From the NCBI GenBank assembly GCA_016213425.1, contig JACRAI010000004.1, forward strand, positions 1-7,690: a stretch of DNA of 7,690 nucleotides. The letters are read 5' to 3'. Position 1 is the first letter of the stretch. The number at the start of each line of letters is the position of its first letter. The notes under the pieces are model-generated. The model made no database searches. It saw only the letters and a program-made list of their open reading frames with translations, and was not told where the DNA came from. The DNA comes from an archaeon. Lineage in GTDB: Archaea; Nanobdellota; Nanobdellia; Woesearchaeales; ARS49. Shown here piece after piece: positions 4,241 through 7,690 of the stretch. Position numbers and translations under genes: made by a program.

Positions 4241-5305
4241 TTATAGTACGTCAATTCCTAATTCATCACTGAATTTTTTAGCTTTAGCTTTAGAGTGTGG
4301 GTCATCTTTTCCTAAGATCCATGGACTGTCTACTCCTGTAACTATAGTCATTACCATTAGTTTTCCTTTCATGTCATCACTTACTCTGGCTCCCCAGATA
4401 ACGTTTGCATCATCATCCATGTGCTCAGTTACTAATTCTCCTACACGGCTAATCTCGTCAAGGGTTAGATCAGGTCCTCCCCATACGTGGATTAAAGCTC
4501 CTGTAGCTCCTTGGTAATTGATGTCTAGTAATGGGTTGCTTAGTGCTCCGTTTACCGATTCTTCAACTCTATTATTTGTGTCGCTTACTCCTACACCAAT
4601 TGCTGCTACTCCACCGTTAGTCATTATTGCTTTAACGTCAGCGTAGTCCAAGTTTACTAAGCTTGGTAATGCGATTGTCTCAACTATACCTTTGATCATT
4701 GTTGCAACTAATTCGTTTGCAACTGCAAAAGCTTGTTGAACTGGTAAATTTCCAGCGATTTCAACTAATCTGTTGTTGTCAATTACTATTGCTGTATCTG
4801 CAACTTTTCTTAATTGTTGTAGTCCAAATTCTGCTTTGTCAATTCTTGCTCTTTCAATGTTGAAAGGCATTGTTACAGTTCCAATAACTATTGCTCCAGT
4901 TTCTTTAGCTACTTGTGCCACCACTGGTGCAGCTCCTGTACCTGTACCACCACCCATTCCGGCACAAACAAATACCATGTCTGAACCTCTGAGTGTTTCC
5001 TTGATTTGCATCAAGCTTTCTTGTGCTGCTTCAGCTCCTCTTTGAGGAAAACCTCCGCAACCTAGACCTCTTGTTAGGTCTCTACCAAGCAAGAATTTCT
5101 TATCTGCCTCGACTACATTTAAGTGTTGGTGATCGGTATTTGTTACTATAACTTCAGCTCCTTTAATACCTTTCTTGTAGAGCCATCCAGCCATATTACT
5201 TCCTGCTCCACCTACACCTACTACTTTTATGTTCGCTTTACCAAATTCCAAGTCATTCTGTTCCGTTTGTTGTTGCCCTAAGGCATTTTGTACAAGCAAA
5301 TCCAT
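4241..5305 (-). CDS. ftsZ: Cell division GTPase FtsZ, archaeal type (FtsZ2-like)
   Basis: 354 residues, full length for the family. FtsZ is a tubulin relative that polymerises with GTP into the division ring at mid-cell. Visible motifs: the nucleotide loop GVGGAGSN (30-37), TNTDHQHL (55-62), LTRGLGCGG (77-85), the tubulin signature GGGTGTG (118-124), and the T7 loop NLDYAD (218-223), which carries both catalytic Asp (220 and 223) needed to hydrolyse GTP in the next subunit. The segments PFNIERARI (147-155) and IVIDNNRLVEI (173-183) resemble archaeal FtsZ2 more than FtsZ1, from memory. The short polar N-terminus (1-24) and the tail after about 325, ending DELGIDVL, are less conserved; the tail may bind partners such as SepF. 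The start is fixed by TGAGGAGGTG six bases upstream. It is a single gene, convergent with the membrane/coiled-coil gene and divergent from the winged-helix gene. Confidence 0.97.
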   Translation of the reverse strand: MDLLVQNALGQQQTEQNDLEFGKANIKVVGVGGAGSNMAGWLYKKGIKGAEVIVTNTDHQHLNVVEADKKFLLGRDLTRGLGCGGFPQRGAEAAQESLMQIKETLRGSDMVFVCAGMGGGTGTGAAPVVAQVAKETGAIVIGTVTMPFNIERARIDKAEFGLQQLRKVADTAIVIDNNRLVEIAGNLPVQQAFAVANELVATMIKGIVETIALPSLVNLDYADVKAIMTNGGVAAIGVGVSDTNNRVEESVNGALSNPLLDINYQGATGALIHVWGGPDLTLDEISRVGELVTEHMDDDANVIWGARVSDDMKGKLMVMTIVTGVDSPWILGKDDPHSKAKAKKFSDELGIDVL

Positions 5306-5310
5306 TTGCC

Positions 5311-5320
5311 CACCTCCTCA
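5311..5320 (-). promoter_or_regulatory. Strong ribosome binding site of ftsZ
   Basis: TGAGGAGGTG on the minus strand, five bases before the ATG at 5305. It is unusual in this window for the first gene of a transcript to carry such a site, because the other first genes look leaderless. The ftsZ mRNA must therefore have a real 5' leader. Confidence 0.85.
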
Positions 5321-5375
5321 CGTTTTCCCTTTTTTCGGTCTTTAACGCTTTCATTTGGTCTTAATGTTGGTCTAT

Positions 5376-5384
5376 GAATATAAA
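5376..5384 (-). promoter_or_regulatory. Proximal ftsZ promoter candidate
   Basis: TTTATATTC on the minus strand, preceded by CCTTTCC rather than a purine-rich BRE, so it is only moderately convincing. It would start transcription near 5355 and give a leader of about 50 bases that contains the ribosome binding site. Confidence 0.5.
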
Positions 5385-5395
5385 GGAAAGGGTGA

Positions 5396-5487
5396 AAGGC
5401 TCCCCATTAAATTTTTCCTAGAGAGTTTTGGGGGTGTTTTGGAGGAAGAAATCGAGGAGAGCCCTTCCGTTAAAAGGAATATTTTAA
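5396..5487. other. Foldable G-rich stretch in the ftsZ upstream region
   Basis: This is the main content of the 316-bp gene-free gap 5306-5621. An outer stem pairs 5396-5404 with 5456-5466 (9 pairs, two single-base bulges). A nested stem pairs TTTTTCCT 5412-5419 with AGGAAGAA 5443-5450 (one G-U on the plus strand). A separate hairpin TTAAAA/TTTTAA lies at 5470-5487. The loop holds GTTTTGG twice (5425 and 5436) around a five-G tract, rich in G for this AT-rich DNA. If the distal promoter is used, this is part of the ftsZ leader. Otherwise it may be an independent small RNA or only DNA structure. No tRNA pattern fits. Confidence 0.35.
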
Positions 5488-5503
5488 TACCTCTTTTTCC
5501 CTC

Positions 5504-5573
5504 AGTATACACTTTATGTATACTAATATAAAGAAAGCACTACTTATATATAAATGTTTTGTTTTAGTATACT
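5504..5573. repeat. Three GTATAC sites before the winged-helix gene
   Basis: GTATAC occurs at 5505-5510, 5518-5523 and 5567-5572. The first two lie in the inverted repeat AGTATAC-ACTTTAT-GTATACT (5504-5524). The third is the 8-bp palindrome AGTATACT (5566-5573). All lie between the ftsZ and winged-helix promoters and could be regulator binding sites. Confidence 0.5.
5543..5559 (-). promoter_or_regulatory. Distal leftward promoter candidate upstream of ftsZ
   Basis: The minus strand reads AAAACATTTATATATAAG. Its AAACATTTATATA is the same string found at the ATPase operon promoter (2345-2358). Transcription would begin near 5522, about 217 bases before ftsZ, passing through the foldable stretch at 5396-5487. 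The core TTATATATAA is self-complementary, so rightward use is also possible. Confidence 0.45.
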
Positions 5574-5590
5574 TGTCCTCGAAAGACAAG
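5572..5590. promoter_or_regulatory. Candidate operator at the winged-helix gene promoter
   Basis: CTTGTC-CTCGAAA-GACAAG is a perfect 6-bp inverted repeat with a 7-base spacer. It ends one base before the TATA region, covering the BRE. A protein bound here would block TFB/TBP binding, which suits negative autoregulation. Autoregulation is an inference. Confidence 0.5.
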
Positions 5591-5591
5591 C

Positions 5592-5600
5592 TTTATATAC
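5592..5600 (+). promoter_or_regulatory. Promoter of the winged-helix gene
   Basis: TTTATATAC, centred 26 bases before ATG 5622, with no ribosome binding site between them. The mRNA would begin at or beside the start codon. Confidence 0.75.
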
Positions 5601-5621
5601 TTTTTTAGTGTTAGACGCTTC

Positions 5622-6026
5622 ATGGTAATTTTATACGATAGATTCAATCTTTCCGAGGATATTTTCGAAATAATCTTCTCAACAAGTCAGCAAATAATCG
5701 TAGCAAAAGAATTAATCAAATACGTTGTAGATAATAAAGGAGAGATCAGTAAAACAGAGATGAGCTTGTTTGCTACAAAATTACACGACGGAAATTACGA
5801 AACCACTCTAGAAGATCCTCCATACAAAGGAAGAAAAGCAAAATTAAGTTATAACAAAAGACAATTCTATGATAGAATATTAACACCAATGAAATCAATG
5901 GGATTAATTAATTATGATTTGTACAAAAAAACTTACAAGATAAGCGCGCACTTTAGCAATGACTTGATGAAAATCGGATTAATGTGGAAGAAATGGCTAG
6001 AAAAACAAGGATATAATAGTTCTTAG
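5622..6026 (+). CDS. Winged-helix-like DNA-binding protein, probable transcription regulator
   Basis: 134 residues. A helical N-terminal half includes QQIIVAKELIKYVVDNKGEI (23-42). The clearest part is KRQFYDRILTPMKSMGLI (79-96), which fits a recognition helix, followed by NYDLYKKTYKIS (97-108), which fits a two-strand wing. A C-terminal amphipathic helix (112-129) with three Trp/Met-rich turns could mediate dimerisation. This layout resembles small archaeal winged-helix regulators I have seen in DPANN genomes, but I cannot name a family. No ligand-binding or receiver domain is present. The gene is single and leaderless, divergent from ftsZ, with operator-like dyads directly before it. It may therefore regulate itself and perhaps ftsZ, which is an inference from position. 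Confidence 0.82.
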   Translation: MVILYDRFNLSEDIFEIIFSTSQQIIVAKELIKYVVDNKGEISKTEMSLFATKLHDGNYETTLEDPPYKGRKAKLSYNKRQFYDRILTPMKSMGLINYDLYKKTYKISAHFSNDLMKIGLMWKKWLEKQGYNSS

Positions 6027-6073
6027 TTTTTGGTTCGGGGTTTGCAGTCAGACGTCTAAAGATGCAAAAAAAA
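6027..6073. terminator. Convergent terminator region with oligo-T runs on both strands
   Basis: On the plus strand five T follow the winged-helix stop directly (6027-6031). On the minus strand eight T (6073-6066) lie 11 bases after the stop of the 135-aa gene. Between them TTTGCA (6041-6046) and TGCAAA (6063-6068) form an inverted repeat around the palindrome AGACGTCT (6050-6057), which may help both directions stop. Confidence 0.5.
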
Positions 6074-6084
6074 CTTCAAACTTA

Positions 6085-6492
6085 TTAAAGAATTTCTTCA
6101 AATTCTTCTTTATTGATAAAGCTTAATTTTCCTCTAATTGCTTTGCGAAGTTTTTCTTCTTTAGTTTCTAAATCTATATCTTTAGGATCGATAACTTCAA
6201 CGTGGGTGTCTTCGTTTGAACTGATTGTATTTCTCATTAATTCTCCTAAACCAAAAGAGTATGCTGCTAAAAATGGTTCATCTTTGAAAGCTATTAATCC
6301 TCCGAAAGATATAATGTTAGGAATAACTCTTCCCACACTTATTTGAAATGCTTCATTACACCAAGAATAAAATTTAGCCCTAGTTCTTTCTTTTGGATCT
6401 AGGTAAAGCTCTTCTATTTTAGCTCTTCTTTTGCTTTCTCTTCTGTGTGTTTCTATACCAGTGAAATAATTCACGAAATCATTTACGAACAT
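6085..6492 (-). CDS. 135-aa protein with a hydrophobic core, last gene of the right operon
   Basis: I do not recognise the family. The chain has a very basic N-terminal part (HRRESKRRAK, residues 16-25), a hydrophobic centre (49-69 and 73-86) that could be membrane-inserted although broken by KDEP at 70-73, and an acidic, probably helical C-terminus. GAGGGGGT seven bases before ATG 6492 is a good ribosome binding site. The gene follows the 49-aa gene after 28 bases and ends at an oligo-T terminator, so it closes the operon. The basic/hydrophobic/charged layout recalls the 223-aa protein at 1650-2321, without clear sequence similarity. Confidence 0.83.
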   Translation of the reverse strand: MFVNDFVNYFTGIETHRRESKRRAKIEELYLDPKERTRAKFYSWCNEAFQISVGRVIPNIISFGGLIAFKDEPFLAAYSFGLGELMRNTISSNEDTHVEVIDPKDIDLETKEEKLRKAIRGKLSFINKEEFEEIL

Positions 6493-6520
6493 TTTTTTAC
6501 CCCCTCAATAAACGCTGGCC

Positions 6521-6670
6521 CTAGTCTTGCTTCATGTATTGATTATCTACATCAAGCGTTAATCTTGCACTAAACTCTGCCCAAAGATCTACTTGGCCTA
6601 CTTCTTCCAATCCTTTCTTAACTTCTTCAGGAATATCATAATTTTTGTATAAACATAACCATTCTGTCAT
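6521..6670 (-). CDS. 49-aa acidic protein of unknown function
   Basis: Small acidic protein beginning MTEWLCLYKNYDIPEEVKKG and ending MKQD. It has three Trp/Cys-type residues near the start and an amphipathic middle. I do not recognise it. Support comes from the setting: a full AAGGAGGAAAATAAAA ribosome binding region precedes ATG 6670, and that site is made from the last codons (Gln-Gly-Gly-Lys) of the 55-aa gene, whose stop lies two bases before. Same strand and spacing as its neighbours. Confidence 0.72.
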   Translation of the reverse strand: MTEWLCLYKNYDIPEEVKKGLEEVGQVDLWAEFSARLTLDVDNQYMKQD

Positions 6671-6672
6671 TT

Positions 6673-6840
6673 TTATTTTCCTCCTTGATAATCATTTCTT
6701 GATTTTTGTAAGAATAATTCTTGAGTATCATCCCATTCTTGTCTTTCTTGAATTTGTGCTTTCTCTGAATAAAACTTTATGAATTCTTCAGCAATACCTT
6801 GACAAATCATTGAATGTTCTTGATTTGATTGAGTTTTCAT
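6673..6840 (-). CDS. 55-aa glutamine-rich protein of unknown function
   Basis: Begins MKTQSNQEHSMICQGIAEEF and is rich in Gln and Glu (AQIQERQEWDD region, residues 32-42), probably mostly helical and soluble. I do not recognise it. ATG 6840 forms a 4-base ATGA overlap with the stop of the 77-aa gene, and AGGAAG lies seven bases before the start. Overlap on one side and a two-base gap on the other argue for a real, coupled gene. Confidence 0.72.
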   Translation of the reverse strand: MKTQSNQEHSMICQGIAEEFIKFYSEKAQIQERQEWDDTQELFLQKSRNDYQGGK

Positions 6841-7070
6841 TTTTTCTTCCTTGATCTTTCTTTTTCAAATTTAAACAATATATCTGCTAGATCTCTGTGA
6901 ACAACAACAGTGTCTGTTGAGGCTCTAACACTGGCAGGAACTTCATTAATACTTCTGCAAGAATAAACAGCCCAAACATAAGGATTATTTTGACCTGCTT
7001 TTATGGCTAAAAAAGTCGCTTTATACGAGTTAGGATCCCACGTATTATATAGACATTTTAGTTTGTTCAT
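6837..7070 (-). CDS. 77-aa basic protein of unknown function
   Basis: Small protein with a compact, partly hydrophobic centre (NPYVWAVYSCRSI, residues 29-41; DTVVVHRDLADILFKF, 53-68) and a very basic tail (EKERSRKKK) that could contact nucleic acid. No family recognised. CAGGAGT lies seven bases before ATG 7070 and is formed by the last two codons (Gln-Glu) and the stop of the preceding gene, so the pair is coupled. Two Cys (6 and 38) do not form an obvious metal site. Confidence 0.8.
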   Translation of the reverse strand: MNKLKCLYNTWDPNSYKATFLAIKAGQNNPYVWAVYSCRSINEVPASVRASTDTVVVHRDLADILFKFEKERSRKKK

Positions 7071-7073
7071 TTT

Positions 7074-7690
7074 TTACTCCTGATTTTTACTTTTTCTTTT
7101 TGTTTTTTTATTTTTTATTACATCAGACTTTCTTCTTTGCACTCGAAGCAAGTAAGATTCAAACGAGCTAACCGTTTGAGGTTTTAAGTCATAATTAACA
7201 CAAATAATTTGATTTTCTCCTGCAATTTTGAAAATGGGACTTTCTCCTTTGAAATATGGATCTTTGACCATAACACAATTTTCTCTTCCAGTGTAATTTA
7301 CTTTTTTTGATCCTTCGTCCCCAGTTACAACATGTCTCTCTTTTGGAACTGTCACAAAAGAATAAACAGAAGGTAATTGTTTAAAGTACGCTTGCATGTC
7401 AGCAATGTCTGATTTGGCGTCACTTAAAACGTGTTCTAAATCTTCTTGATTGTCAACTATGCTTACTAAGTCTTCTCCTTTTTTCCCGTTTGCTTTTTCG
7501 TAAGCTTGCGCGATTAATGCGCCTACTTGATCTTCTTTTCTAACTTTGAAAACTATTCTTTTTTCATTTACAACATATACTTGGATTGGAGGATTTGCAT
7601 CTAAAAGTTTTTTTATTTGAGGCGTTGGACCTCCAAAAGCTTCAGCCAGTCTCCTTGAAGCAAGATTTGTTCTCAGAGTCTCTACAGAAA
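7074..7690 (-). CDS. Protein of unknown function, N-terminus beyond the window edge
   Basis: The frame is open from the right edge to TAA at 7076-7074: at least 204 residues. An internal Met at 7397 should not be taken as the start, because coding-like sequence continues upstream of it. The visible part begins SVETLRTNLASRRLAEAFGG (helical). It continues with a possible strand pair (QVYVVNE, RIVFKVRKED), a helix with GALIAQAYEKANG, an acidic linker, and a C-terminal domain ending in a strongly basic tail (KNKKTKRKSKNQE). No catalytic motif or membrane segment is visible. It is the first gene of the right operon seen here, and the promoter lies outside. Confidence 0.8.
   Translation of the reverse strand, partial: SVETLRTNLASRRLAEAFGGPTPQIKKLLDANPPIQVYVVNEKRIVFKVRKEDQVGALIAQAYEKANGKKGEDLVSIVDNQEDLEHVLSDAKSDIADMQAYFKQLPSVYSFVTVPKERHVVTGDEGSKKVNYTGRENCVMVKDPYFKGESPIFKIAGENQIICVNYDLKPQTVSSFESYLLRVQRRKSDVIKNKKTKRKSKNQE

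Noticed and set aside
4773..5045. Plus-strand ORF of 90 codons
   Set aside because: Shadow of ftsZ.
6032..6068. GGTTCGGGG followed by TTTGCA...TGCAAA as a possible tRNA T-arm
   Set aside because: No acceptor, D or anticodon arm can be formed around it and the T-loop consensus is not met; it fits a terminator region better.
6113..6346. Plus-strand ORF of 77 codons
   Set aside because: Shadow of the 135-aa gene, with no promoter or ribosome binding site.
1..7690. CRISPR array, insertion sequence or transposase, tRNA and rRNA genes
   Set aside because: I found no regularly spaced repeats of suitable length, no transposase motif in any frame, and no tRNA or rRNA signature on either strand.

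Overview
This AT-rich window looks like chromosomal DNA of an archaeon, most likely a small-genome DPANN lineage of the Woesearchaeota/Pacearchaeota kind. The reasons are archaeal TATA boxes (TTTATATAC-like) placed 26-28 bases before start codons, strong GGAGGTGATC-type ribosome binding sites inside operons, an archaeal-type FtsZ, a DUF2683-like protein, a VapBC-like pair and many very short orphan genes. The lineage is an inference, because no rRNA or tRNA is present.

Layout. (1) Bases 1-2321, minus strand: a compact operon of five genes that runs off the left edge. It encodes a 223-aa basic protein with a hydrophobic C-terminal region, three orphans of 86, 98 and 87 aa, and a GHKL (Bergerat-fold) ATPase cut by the window edge. 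(2) Bases 2321-2427: a divergent promoter region with a perfect hairpin-type dyad midway between two TATA boxes. The rightward promoter would make a tiny leaderless transcript. (3) Bases 2492-3153, minus: a VapBC-like toxin-antitoxin pair. Its PIN toxin appears to lack one canonical acidic residue, and its promoter carries a triple 8-bp repeat. (4) Bases 3288-3467, plus: a solitary DUF2683-like antitoxin-type protein. (5) Bases 3599-3958, plus: a leaderless gene for a two-helix membrane protein with a coiled-coil tail. (6) Bases 3983-4159: a gene-free stretch that folds into a long cloverleaf-like structure, the best candidate here for an undescribed element. (7) Bases 4241-5305, minus: ftsZ, with a strong ribosome binding site and an upstream region containing two possible promoters and nested stems. 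(8) Bases 5622-6026, plus: a leaderless winged-helix-like regulator gene with operator-like repeats before it. (9) Bases 6085-7690, minus: a second compact operon of at least five orphans, entering from the right edge.

How the parts relate. FtsZ is the division GTPase. The winged-helix protein is divergent from it and could act on the shared 316-bp intergenic region. The two operons of unknown genes share a style: overlapping or nearly touching genes, ribosome binding sites embedded in the end of the preceding gene, and a basic protein with a hydrophobic core. Nothing in the sequence shows that they work together. First genes of transcripts are mostly leaderless, while internal genes and ftsZ use ribosome binding sites.
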